6,647 bases of DNA from Bacillota bacterium (GTDB taxonomy: Bacteria; Bacillota; Clostridia; Oscillospirales; Acutalibacteraceae): the NCBI GenBank assembly GCA_023397245.1, contig JAEWUH010000239.1:1-6647 (forward strand), in the 5' to 3' direction. Within the stretch, counting starts at the first letter, position 1, and each line of letters begins with the position of its first letter. A program made the translations under genes and the position numbers. Below, piece by piece: positions 1-5,715 of the stretch. The notes beneath the pieces are model-generated. The model was not told the DNA's origin. It saw nothing but the letters and a program-made list of their open reading frames with translations, and made no database searches.

Positions 1-1271
1 CAGAAGTCCCGCATCGCCTCGGTAACGCGGCAGGGGAGAATCTGTCCGCAGATATTTTTCCCGCTGTGCGCTTTTACCGGGGTGTAATTTTCGGAGTATC
101 CCTCATAAACACCCTTCGCGCATTCGCGCTCAAACAGGATTGGTTCTGTCCTGCCGATTTGCGCGCGGAAAAAGGCTTCCTTCGTCTCCTGCGTCGCTTC
201 GATCATCCTGTGGCTGCGCTTTTCCTTTTCCGCCTGCGTAACCTGATCGGGAGCGTCGTTGGCCTTTGTGCCGGGCCTTCTGGAATAAGCGAAAACATGC
301 ACTTTTGCAAAGCCGATTTCCTTTGCGAAAGCAAGCGACTGTTCAAATTCCTCCTCGCTTTCCCCGGGAAATCCAACCATGATATCGGTGGTGATCGCCG
401 CGTTTTCAAACGCCGCGCGCAGATTCTTAACAATCGTACGGTATTCGTCCGTATCGTAATGCCGGTTCATGCGCCGGAGCGTTTCGTCGCAGCCGCTCTG
501 CAGGGAGAGATGAAACTGCGGGCAGAGCTTTTTCTGGCGGCGCAGGCGGGCAATCACGGCCTCGCTGAGCTGTTCCGGCTCCAGCGACCCGAGCCGTACG
601 CGTGCAATTCCGTCAGGCTCGCACGCGGTTTCCACGGCGTCGCACAGATGCAGGCCGATATCCTGCCCGTAGGCGGGAAGGTTGATTCCGGTAAGCACGA
701 TTTCCCGGTAGCCGTTGGCCGCGATTTCCACAGCCTCCTGCCGGAGCTGTTCGATGGGCTTTGAACGCACTCTGCCGCGCGCGTAGGGGATGATGCAGTA
801 GGAGCAGAAGCGGTTGCAGCCGTCCTCAATTTTTACAAAAGCGCGCGTACGCTCATAAAAACGGCTGACGCTCATCGTTTCAAACCCGTCGTTCTTTTCG
901 TGCGGCACAATGTCCACAATCCGCTGATGGCTGGAAAGGTACTGCATGATGTGGGGAAGAAGCGAAGAGCGGTTGGAGTTGCCGAGCACAATATCCGCGT
1001 CATGCAGTTCGGCGGCTATTTCCGGGAAAGCCTGCGGCATACAGCCGGTCAGGACGATTACGGCGTCGGGGTTGCCGTGCCTGGCCCGGTGAAGCGCCTG
1101 GCGCACCTTGTGGTCGCTCACGGAGGTAACGGTGCAGGAATTAATCAGCACCACGTCGCTTTCCTCTTCGGGGCCGCAGGCGGTAAAACCGGCCGCAGCA
1201 AGCTGGTTGAGCATGGCCTGCGATTCATACTGATTGACTTTGCAGCCGAGTGTTATGACTGATACTTTCAT
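1..1271 (-). CDS. mtaB: tRNA (N6-threonylcarbamoyladenosine(37)-C2)-methylthiotransferase MtaB, 3' end cut by window
   Basis: This is a radical-SAM methylthiotransferase. From family knowledge, it converts t6A37 to ms2t6A37 in tRNAs reading ANN codons, using two [4Fe-4S] clusters, in the cytoplasm. My translation of the minus strand is open for 423 codons. The N-terminal UPF0004 domain has its three cluster cysteines at C10 (LGCKVNQYE), C46 (INSCTVT) and C77 (LTGCMPQ). The radical-SAM CxxxCxxC motif is C152, C156 and C159 (DGCNRFCSYC). The LSLQSGCDETL motif surrounds C261, and a TRAM-like RNA-binding tail starts near residue 370. The LGCKVNQYE opening and overall pattern fit MtaB better than MiaB or RimO. 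The family is about 430-450 residues, so only a short C-terminal piece is missing. The ATG at 1271-1269 is preceded by AAAGGAGA. A TATAAT sits at 1342-1337 on this strand, but I find no good -35, so its promoter is uncertain. It is divergent from the HPr-like gene. Confidence 0.93.
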   Translation of the reverse strand, partial: MKVSVITLGCKVNQYESQAMLNQLAAAGFTACGPEEESDVVLINSCTVTSVSDHKVRQALHRARHGNPDAVIVLTGCMPQAFPEIAAELHDADIVLGNSNRSSLLPHIMQYLSSHQRIVDIVPHEKNDGFETMSVSRFYERTRAFVKIEDGCNRFCSYCIIPYARGRVRSKPIEQLRQEAVEIAANGYREIVLTGINLPAYGQDIGLHLCDAVETACEPDGIARVRLGSLEPEQLSEAVIARLRRQKKLCPQFHLSLQSGCDETLRRMNRHYDTDEYRTIVKNLRAAFENAAITTDIMVGFPGESEEEFEQSLAFAKEIGFAKVHVFAYSRRPGTKANDAPDQVTQAEKEKRSHRMIEATQETKEAFFRAQIGRTEPILFERECAKGVYEGYSENYTPVKAHSGKNICGQILPCRVTEAMRDF

Positions 1272-1285
1272 AAAGTCTCCTTTAC

Positions 1286-1325
1286 TTTCCATTTTTATAT
1301 TGCTTATGAATAGAAAAAATGGAAA
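1286..1325 (-). repeat. 11-bp perfect inverted repeat in the mtaB leader
   Basis: TTTCCATTTTT at 1286-1296 is the exact reverse complement of AAAAATGGAAA at 1315-1325, with 18 bases between them. Read on the minus strand, this would fold as an A/U-rich hairpin ending only a few bases before the AAAGGAGA ribosome binding site of mtaB (about 1277-1284). It could shape translation initiation or be a protein-binding palindrome. There is no following U-run, so it is not a standard terminator. Confidence 0.55.
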
Positions 1326-1381
1326 TAGGTTCGTGTATTATATTAATATAGATACTTTAATCCGGATTTTACATAAATGTA

Positions 1382-1403
1382 TGGTCAAAATGAATATTGA
1401 CCA
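1382..1403. promoter_or_regulatory. Palindromic operator candidate over the HPr-like gene promoter
   Basis: TGGTCAA (1382-1388) and TTGACCA (1397-1403) form a perfect 7-bp inverted repeat separated by 8 bases. The centre-to-centre spacing of 15 bp is about one and a half helical turns. The right half includes the -35 hexamer of the forward promoter, so a bound dimer would block RNA polymerase. This geometry is what is expected of a repressor site. I cannot name the regulator, and the half-site spacing does not match FadR-type TGGTC-N-GACCA sites. Confidence 0.5.
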
Positions 1404-1423
1404 AAAGCCCTGCCTGCTATAAT
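1397..1423 (+). promoter_or_regulatory. Promoter of the HPr-like gene (extended -10)
   Basis: The -10 is a perfect TATAAT at 1418-1423 preceded by TG at 1415-1416, giving an extended -10 element (TGCTATAAT). The best -35 is TTGACC at 1397-1402, at a short spacing of 15 bp. A TAATAT at 1420-1425 would give 17 bp but matches less well. The extended -10 can compensate for the short spacer. The predicted transcription start is near 1430, leaving a leader of roughly 28 bases. Confidence 0.7.
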
Positions 1424-1457
1424 ATAAAAGAATAGTTCGAAATAGGAGGTAATTTAA

Positions 1458-1691
1458 ATGTATTCAACGTGTATCCAGTTGTCCAGCATTGAGGCGGTCA
1501 AGAAATTTGTCACATTGACAAACAGTTATGACTTTCCGATTAACCTCACTACAGATAAATACAAAATCGATGCGAAATCCATTATGGGTGTTTTTAGCCT
1601 TGATCTTTCAAAGCCCGTGGAAATTGTTGTAGAAAGCGACCATGCCGATGATTTTATCGCGCAGCTGCAGCAGTTTATAGCAGAAAAATAA
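1458..1691 (+). CDS. HPr-fold protein without the catalytic histidine
   Basis: A 77-residue protein resembling the phosphocarrier HPr (PTS). The second half is convincing: DAKSIMGVFSLDLS (residues 38-51) matches the HPr segment around regulatory Ser46, which would be Ser41 here. It is followed by an EIVVES strand and a C-terminal helix (FIAQLQQFIAEK), as in HPr. The GxHARPA active-site loop that carries phosphorylated His15 is absent; that region reads SSIEAVKKF (residues 9-17). It therefore probably cannot pass phosphate from EI to EIIs. By analogy with Bacillus Crh, which also lacks His15 but keeps Ser46, it could be a target of HPr kinase and a CcpA partner, but that is inference. The start is well supported: AGGAGG at 1444-1449, 8 bases before the ATG. 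It is a single-gene unit with its own promoter, operator candidate and terminator. Annotation pipelines often label such proteins simply as HPr family phosphocarrier protein. Confidence 0.85.
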   Translation: MYSTCIQLSSIEAVKKFVTLTNSYDFPINLTTDKYKIDAKSIMGVFSLDLSKPVEIVVESDHADDFIAQLQQFIAEK

Positions 1692-1705
1692 TTATGATTT
1701 TAAAC

Positions 1706-1735
1706 AGCCCGTATTCATTTACGGGCTCTTTTTTT
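1706..1735 (+). terminator. Intrinsic terminator after the HPr-like gene, in a convergent gap
   Basis: A perfect 8-bp stem, AGCCCGTA (1706-1713) with TACGGGCT (1720-1727), and a 6-base loop are followed by C and seven T residues (1729-1735). It begins 15 bases after the HPr-like stop codon. The minus-strand ABC-F gene ends at 1734, inside the T-run, so the same hairpin probably serves both converging transcripts. The minus-strand tail (GTTTAAAATC) is only weakly U-rich. Confidence 0.9.
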
Positions 1736-3632
1736 ATTCCTCATATTTTTGAGCCAAAACGCTCCAACGCTGGAAAAGCTCGTCGCTTTTTTGATTCAGT
1801 GCTTCGATTTTTTCGGTTATTTCCACCGCGGCCTCATAGTTGCTGGCCGTTTCAGGATCGGACAGCTCGTTTTCGAGCTTGTCCTTTTCTTTTTCCGCGT
1901 CTTCTATCTGGGCTTCAAGCCGTTTCAGTTCCGCTTTCTCTTTGCGGACGGCCGCTTCGGCTTCTTTCTGGAGCTTGTATTCATTGACTTTCACAGGCTC
2001 TTTTTCCGCCGCCTGAACCGTCAAGCTGCGGGTCTTGTCAAGAAAATCGTCGTAATTGCCCGTGTATTCCGTAACGCCGTTCTGGTCAAGAAAGTAAATT
2101 TTATCCGCGATTTTATTGATTAAATAACGGTCGTGAGAAACAATAAGTAAAGTGCCTTCGTAATTCTGCAGGGCGGATTCCAGCGCTTCGCAGGAACCGA
2201 TGTCCAGATGATTGGTCGGTTCGTCCAGCAGCAGGAAGTTGTTGCGGGAAAGCATCAGGCGCAGCAGCAGCACCCTTGCCCGTTCGCCGCCGCTCAGCGC
2301 CGCAACGGACTTGAACACTTCGTCGCCTCGGAAAAGGAATACAGCCAGCGCGCTGCGGATTTCCGTCTGTGTCATTCCGGGATAGGAATCCCAGATTTCG
2401 TCGATTACGGTTTTCTCAAGATGCAGTCCTTCCTGAATCTGGTCATAGTAGCCGGTATCGATTCCCGCGCCGAAGCGAAATTCGCCGGCGTACGGGGAAT
2501 AGGTGCCCAGAATGGTTTTTAACAGCGAGGTTTTTCCGCACCCGTTCGGCCCGATCAGAAAAACCCGTTCTCCGCGGTGAATTTCCATATTCACGTTCTG
2601 GAACAGCTTCTTTTCATCAAAGCGCAGCGCCAGCCCGTCTACGGTCAGCACGTCGTTTCCGCCGCGCTGGCTGATGCCGAAGTTGAAATGAATGCTGTCC
2701 GGGTTCTCGTCCGGCCTTTCCAGCGTGCTTTCCAGCCGGTCGATCATCTTCATTTTGCTTTCGGCTGTTTTTATGCTCTTTTCGCGGTTCCACTGCCGCT
2801 GCTGCGCCACGATCCCTTCGATGCGTTTGATTTCCTTCTGGGTATTGTCGTATTTGCGCTGCGCCGCAAGGTGGTTTTCCTCCTTCTGTGCGAGATAGGC
2901 GGTGTAATTTCCCTTATATAAGGTCAGCCGGCCGTTTTCCATTTCAAACGTACGGTTTGTAACTTTATCCAGAAAATAGCGGTCGTGCGAGATTACGATA
3001 AACGAACCGTTATAGGAGCGTAAAAAGTCCTCCAGCCATTCCACAGAGGCAATGTCCAGGTGGTTGGTCGGTTCGTCCAGAAGAAGAAGATTTGAGCCGC
3101 CAAGAAGCATTTTCGCAAGCTGCAGCTTTGCCTTCTGCCCGCCGCTCAGTACGCCGATGGGCAGCCCCATCTGCTTGTCGTCAAAACCGAGTCCCAGCAG
3201 CGCGGAACGCGCCCTGCTGCGGAAGGTCAGTCCGCCCTGCATAACAAAACGGTCGTTCAGCAGAGCCTGCTTTTCAATGAGTTCGTCCGGGTCCTTCGGC
3301 TTAGCCTGAAGCTGATGGCTGATTTCCTCTAACTCTTTTTCTGTCTGCAGCAGGGCACCGAATACGGTCAGCACCTCGCTGTAGGCGCTGCGTTCAAGGT
3401 CGCGGCACACATGCTGTTCCATGTAGCCCAGAACGGTGGAGTTTGCCTTGTAGACGTCGCCGCCGTCCGGCTGCATTTCGCCGGTAATCAGCTTGAAAAG
3501 CGTTGTTTTGCCGGAACCGTTGATTCCCACCAGGCCGACGCGGTCATTTTCCTGTATCTCAAAAGAAGCACCGCTGAAAATCAGGTCGGTGCCGAAAGCC
3601 TTCATTAAATTGCTTGCGCTGAGCAAACCCAT
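1734..3632 (-). CDS. ABC-F family ATPase (YdiF/Uup-like)
   Basis: A 632-residue soluble protein with two fused ABC nucleotide-binding domains and no membrane segments. Domain 1 has Walker A GINGSGKTT (36-44), signature LSGGQ (162-166), Walker B LLLLDEPTNHLD (182-193) and switch SHDR (215-218). A charged linker helix pair (about 245-310) matches the P-site tRNA-interaction motif of ABC-F proteins. Domain 2 has GPNGCGKTS (361-369), LSGGE (446-450), LLLDEPTNHLD (467-477) and SHDR. A lysine/glutamate-rich coiled coil fills roughly 555-625, as in YdiF and Uup. Members bind the ribosomal E site and relieve stalled or non-productive states. All catalytic residues are present. Resistance-type ABC-F genes usually have long attenuator leaders, but this one has about 50 bases without an upstream ATG, so I favour a housekeeping role. 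The ATG at 3632 follows AAGGAGAA. It may also receive readthrough from the upstream gene, since no terminator lies between them. Confidence 0.95.
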   Translation of the reverse strand: MGLLSASNLMKAFGTDLIFSGASFEIQENDRVGLVGINGSGKTTLFKLITGEMQPDGGDVYKANSTVLGYMEQHVCRDLERSAYSEVLTVFGALLQTEKELEEISHQLQAKPKDPDELIEKQALLNDRFVMQGGLTFRSRARSALLGLGFDDKQMGLPIGVLSGGQKAKLQLAKMLLGGSNLLLLDEPTNHLDIASVEWLEDFLRSYNGSFIVISHDRYFLDKVTNRTFEMENGRLTLYKGNYTAYLAQKEENHLAAQRKYDNTQKEIKRIEGIVAQQRQWNREKSIKTAESKMKMIDRLESTLERPDENPDSIHFNFGISQRGGNDVLTVDGLALRFDEKKLFQNVNMEIHRGERVFLIGPNGCGKTSLLKTILGTYSPYAGEFRFGAGIDTGYYDQIQEGLHLEKTVIDEIWDSYPGMTQTEIRSALAVFLFRGDEVFKSVAALSGGERARVLLLRLMLSRNNFLLLDEPTNHLDIGSCEALESALQNYEGTLLIVSHDRYLINKIADKIYFLDQNGVTEYTGNYDDFLDKTRSLTVQAAEKEPVKVNEYKLQKEAEAAVRKEKAELKRLEAQIEDAEKEKDKLENELSDPETASNYEAAVEITEKIEALNQKSDELFQRWSVLAQKYEE

Positions 3633-3687
3633 GAGAGATTTTCTCCTTGTATGTAAAGTGCGGAGCGTATATTGGCCCCGCTCACAT

Positions 3688-3716
3688 ATTATAATGAAAT
3701 ATCAGCTTTAAATCAA
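3688..3716 (-). promoter_or_regulatory. Promoter of the ABC-F gene
   Basis: On the minus strand, TTGATT (3716-3711) and a perfect TATAAT (3693-3688) are separated by exactly 17 bases. The predicted start near 3681 leaves a leader of about 50 bases. The -35 lies only a few bases beyond the stop codon of the upstream helical-protein gene. A GAGCG/CGCTC 5-bp stem (3663-3667 with 3679-3683) lies in the leader but is too weak to call a regulatory structure. Confidence 0.8.
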
Positions 3717-3721
3717 GTTTT

Positions 3722-4153
3722 TCAAAGGTACTTCTTAAGTTCCTCAATATTGCCCTGCTCCGCTGCAATATAATTTTCCGCCAGCTGCCTGGCGCCGTCG
3801 TCGGCGTCTTCCAGCGCGTTCAGCTTTTTGGTGATGTTGATAATCCCCATTGAAGTGCCGGTGATCATCATCTCGGCAATATGCTTCGGGTCGGGATTCA
3901 CAGCGGTATTGATTTTGAGTGAACCTTGGAACATCGCTTTTTTCAGGCGGGGACGTTCTTCGGGCAGCCTTCCGTCGTCCCGGAGCATCGCCTTTGCTTT
4001 CTGCTCCGTTTCGCGGTAGTTTTCGCACTGCAGTTCCATCTGCTCCCGGAGCGGATCATAATGGACCTTGGGAATCAGCGCCTCTGTGGCTTCAAGTCCC
4101 ATTGCCGTCGCTTGATAAACTTCATCAAGAAGGTCTTCGTTTTCTTTCATCAT
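3722..4153 (-). CDS. Uncharacterised all-helical protein, 143 aa
   Basis: I do not recognise a characterised family. The protein is soluble, with no signal peptide or membrane segment. It reads as four amphipathic helices: about 3-30 (NEDLLDEVYQATAMG), 34-60 (DPLREQMELQCENYRETEQKAK), a long central one from about 70 to 115 containing PKHIAEMMITGTSMGI, and 120-143 (ARQLAENYIAAEQGNIEELKK). This suggests a helical bundle resembling ferritin-like or DUF2383-type proteins. I do not see a clear pair of ExxH diiron motifs, so metal binding is doubtful. An upstream in-frame ATG at 4177 would put AGGAGA (4166-4161) inside the coding region. That site is 7 bases before the ATG at 4153, so I choose 4153; a second ATG follows directly at 4150. 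The gene lies just upstream of the ABC-F promoter with no terminator between, so partial co-transcription is likely. Its own promoter is unclear: a TATGAT at 4210-4205 lacks a good -35. Confidence 0.82.
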   Translation of the reverse strand: MMKENEDLLDEVYQATAMGLEATEALIPKVHYDPLREQMELQCENYRETEQKAKAMLRDDGRLPEERPRLKKAMFQGSLKINTAVNPDPKHIAEMMITGTSMGIINITKKLNALEDADDGARQLAENYIAAEQGNIEELKKYL

Positions 4154-4232
4154 ATCTTTATCTCCTAATATAATCAAAATCAGAATAGGGAATTCCGCGC
4201 TACTATCATACCCAATCCCGTACCGAATAAAC

Positions 4233-4261
4233 TGGACATTTCTGCATCGGCGGGATATAAT
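4233..4261 (+). promoter_or_regulatory. Promoter of the sugar isomerase-like gene, giving a very short leader
   Basis: TGGACA (4233-4238, five of six to consensus) and a perfect TATAAT (4256-4261) are spaced by 17 bases. The predicted start is about 4267-4269, inside or at the edge of the Shine-Dalgarno run AGGAAGGTGA (4268-4277). The leader would be only about 14 bases before the ATG at 4282. Confidence 0.78.
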
Positions 4262-4281
4262 TCTGAGAGGAAGGTGATTTT

Positions 4282-5070
4282 ATGCGTTCCGGCGTATCCA
4301 CAGCCTGTCTTTATCCGCTGGAGTTGGAAAAGGCTCTGCAGGCTTTAATTTCAATGAAATTTCAGCTTTTTGAAATTTTTATCAATACATTCAGCGAATT
4401 GACCGACGAATACATCCTGGGACTGAAACAAATGCTGGAGGAGGGCGCGGGCACGGTAAAGTCCGTTCATCCGTTTACCTCAGGTTTTGAAAGCTTCCTG
4501 CTTTTCTCCGATTACGAAAGGCGTTTTCAAGACGGTCTTGAATTTTATAAAAAGTATTTTCATGCCGCGAACCTGCTGGGCGCGCAGATCCTTGTGCTCC
4601 ACGGCCAGCGCGGTGACAAGCACAGCCGGATTACGGAGGAAACCTATTTCGAGCATTACGCGCGCCTCTATTCGCTGGGTAAAACCTTCGGCATTACGGT
4701 CGCGCAGGAAAACGTCAACCTGTTCCGCAGTGACGACCCGGCATTCATTCTGCGTATGAAAAAATATCTGAGCGGCGAATGCGCGTTTGTGCTGGATATC
4801 AAGCAGGCAATTCGGGGAGGAGTGGACCCTTACGATATGTGCGACGCAATGGGCGACCGGATCGCCCACGTGCACCTCAACGACAATAAGCCGGGCGCAG
4901 ACTGCCTTTTGCCGGGTTTTGGTGAAATGGATTACGGTTTTCTGAAGCATAAGCTCATGGATTACGGTTATGCCGGCGATCTGATCATTGAGGTTTACCG
5001 CCGCAGCTTTGGCGGCCTTCAGGAGCTGGAAGCGTCCGGGCATACGGTGGATGCGTTGGTACGGGCATAA
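4282..5070 (+). CDS. Sugar phosphate isomerase/epimerase family protein (TIM barrel)
   Basis: A 262-residue protein of the AP-endonuclease-2/xylose-isomerase-like TIM-barrel superfamily, whose members are metal-dependent isomerases, epimerases or DNA endonucleases. Conserved positions appear in barrel order: FEIF (E31), SVHPF (H63), LVLHGQRGDKH (H107), AQENVN (E143), FVLDIKQA (D172), HVHLND (H198, D201), the LPGFGEMDY loop (211-218) and IIEVYR (E237). E143, D172, H198 and E237 fit the usual divalent-metal site, so the enzyme is probably active. Length is normal for the superfamily. The extra histidines typical of endonuclease IV are not all present, so a sugar substrate is more likely than DNA repair. 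The actual substrate cannot be read from sequence, and no transporter, kinase or regulator of sugar use lies beside it. The ATG follows AGGAAGGTGA. It is divergent from the helical-protein gene and appears monocistronic. Confidence 0.88.
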   Translation: MRSGVSTACLYPLELEKALQALISMKFQLFEIFINTFSELTDEYILGLKQMLEEGAGTVKSVHPFTSGFESFLLFSDYERRFQDGLEFYKKYFHAANLLGAQILVLHGQRGDKHSRITEETYFEHYARLYSLGKTFGITVAQENVNLFRSDDPAFILRMKKYLSGECAFVLDIKQAIRGGVDPYDMCDAMGDRIAHVHLNDNKPGADCLLPGFGEMDYGFLKHKLMDYGYAGDLIIEVYRRSFGGLQELEASGHTVDALVRA

Positions 5071-5082
5071 TGGACTTCGGCT

Positions 5083-5118
5083 GGCAGACAAACAGACAGA
5101 CTGCGTCTATTTTCTGCC
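5083..5118 (+). repeat. Inverted repeat downstream of the isomerase gene (stem A)
   Basis: GGCAGA (5083-5088) pairs with TCTGCC (5113-5118), and an inner AGAC/GTCT stem (5098-5101 with 5105-5108) has a TGC loop. The left arm carries three CAGAC copies (5085-5089, 5093-5097, 5097-5101). It starts 13 bases after the isomerase stop codon and might serve as a poor terminator. The only U-rich stretch (TATTTT) lies within the stem region rather than after it. Confidence 0.4.
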
Positions 5119-5161
5119 TGATGTAAATTAATTTCCAATTTTGTGAAGTTTTTTCAGGCAG
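5114..5161. repeat. 8-bp perfect inverted repeat overlapping stem A (stem B)
   Basis: CTGCCTGA (5114-5121) is the exact reverse complement of TCAGGCAG (5154-5161). The 32 bases between hold a smaller AAATT/AATTT pair (5124-5128 with 5137-5141). The left arm shares CTGCC with the right arm of stem A, so the two stems cannot form together in one transcript. No T-run follows on the plus strand. It lies upstream of the nrdR promoter, so in nrdR terms it could only act as DNA. In RNA it would belong to the 3' end of the isomerase transcript. Confidence 0.45.
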
Positions 5162-5186
5162 GTGTTAGAGAATCGTTATAAACCGC

Positions 5187-5216
5187 TTGCTAATTTATGT
5201 GAAAATATGTTATAAT
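5187..5216 (+). promoter_or_regulatory. Promoter of nrdR (extended -10)
   Basis: TTGCTA (5187-5192) and a perfect TATAAT (5211-5216) are spaced by 18 bases. TG at 5208-5209 makes an extended -10 (TGTTATAAT). The predicted start is near 5223, giving a leader of about 22 bases that contains GAGGTGA. I see no clear NrdR box (consensus ACACWATATNTWGTGT) here, so autoregulation is not indicated. Confidence 0.78.
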
Positions 5217-5244
5217 TTAATAAATTGGTAACGAGGTGAACAGA

Positions 5245-5703
5245 ATGAAATGTCCATACTGCGGCCATGCGGAATCTAAGGTGATTGATTCCCGCCCCAC
5301 CGACGAAGGCATACGCATCCGGCGGCGCCGGGAATGCTTAAAATGCGCGAAACGCTTCACAACCTATGAAGTAATCGAGACCGTGCCGGTCGTAGTTGTG
5401 AAGAAGGATAAATCAAGGGAAACCTTTGACCGCAACAAGCTTTTAAGCGGTCTGCTGCGCGCGTGTGAAAAACGCCCCGTTTCGCTCGATACCTTGGAGC
5501 ATATCGTTGATGAAATTGAAAATATGCTTCAGAATTCGCTTGAGCGGGAAGTTCCTTCCAGCTTAATCGGAAAATATGCCATGGAAAAGCTCCGGGACAT
5601 CGATGAGGTCGCCTATGTTCGCTTTGCTTCGGTTTACCGTCAGTTTAAAGATATCAATACCTTTATGGACGAGCTGAACCGCATGATAAAAAGTAAATCC
5701 TGA
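5245..5703 (+). CDS. nrdR: Transcriptional repressor NrdR
   Basis: A 152-residue NrdR, the nucleotide-sensing repressor of ribonucleotide reductase operons. From the family: ATP/dATP bind the ATP-cone and set the oligomeric state, and the zinc ribbon binds paired NrdR boxes upstream of nrd genes. The N-terminal zinc ribbon shows C3, C6 (MKCPYCG), C31 and C34 (RECLKC), with the basic IRIRRRRE stretch at 23-30 and the RFTTYE motif after it. The ATP-cone covers about 46-136 (VVVVKKDKSRETFDRNKL, then DEVAYVRFASVYRQF). Length is standard for the family. A GTG at 5236 is in frame, but it lies inside GAGGTGA (5233-5239), the ribosome binding site for the ATG at 5245. The ATG start gives the usual MKCPYCG opening. 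It has its own promoter and terminator. No ribonucleotide reductase gene is in the window, which is normal because NrdR acts in trans. Confidence 0.97.
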   Translation: MKCPYCGHAESKVIDSRPTDEGIRIRRRRECLKCAKRFTTYEVIETVPVVVVKKDKSRETFDRNKLLSGLLRACEKRPVSLDTLEHIVDEIENMLQNSLEREVPSSLIGKYAMEKLRDIDEVAYVRFASVYRQFKDINTFMDELNRMIKSKS

Positions 5704-5715
5704 TTAAAAAATATT

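Noticed and set aside
66..764. 232-codon open frame on the plus strand
   Set aside because: It is antisense to mtaB, whose minus-strand frame has all cluster cysteines and motifs. The plus-strand translation shows no recognisable domain and no good ribosome binding site.
1234..1422. 62-codon plus-strand frame in the gap before the HPr-like gene
   Set aside because: It overlaps the mtaB start, lacks a ribosome binding site, ends within the promoter of the HPr-like gene and has a low-complexity translation.
3633..3687. Possible antibiotic-induced attenuator in the ABC-F leader
   Set aside because: The leader is only about 50 bases, contains no upstream ATG for a leader peptide, and offers just a 5-bp stem without a U-run. 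It does not resemble known resistance-type ABC-F attenuators.
4154..4177. Upstream ATG at 4177 as start of the helical-protein gene
   Set aside because: It would place the clear AGGAGA ribosome binding site inside the coding region; the ATG at 4153 is correctly spaced from it.
4480..5091. 203-codon open frame on the minus strand
   Set aside because: It mirrors the isomerase gene, which carries the conserved TIM-barrel motifs and a proper promoter and ribosome binding site. The antisense product has no recognisable features.
5085..5101. CAGAC repeats as a possible CRISPR or iteron array
   Set aside because: Only three 5-base copies with irregular spacing over 17 bases; there are no spacers and no cas or replication genes nearby.
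5236..5244. GTG at 5236 as start of nrdR
   Set aside because: The codon is part of the GAGGTGA ribosome binding site, and the family begins at MKCPYCG, which corresponds to the ATG at 5245.
5165..5244. NrdR box for autoregulation of nrdR
   Set aside because: I could not find a sequence close to ACACWATATNTWGTGT around the promoter; the AT-rich stretch there is explained by the -10 region.
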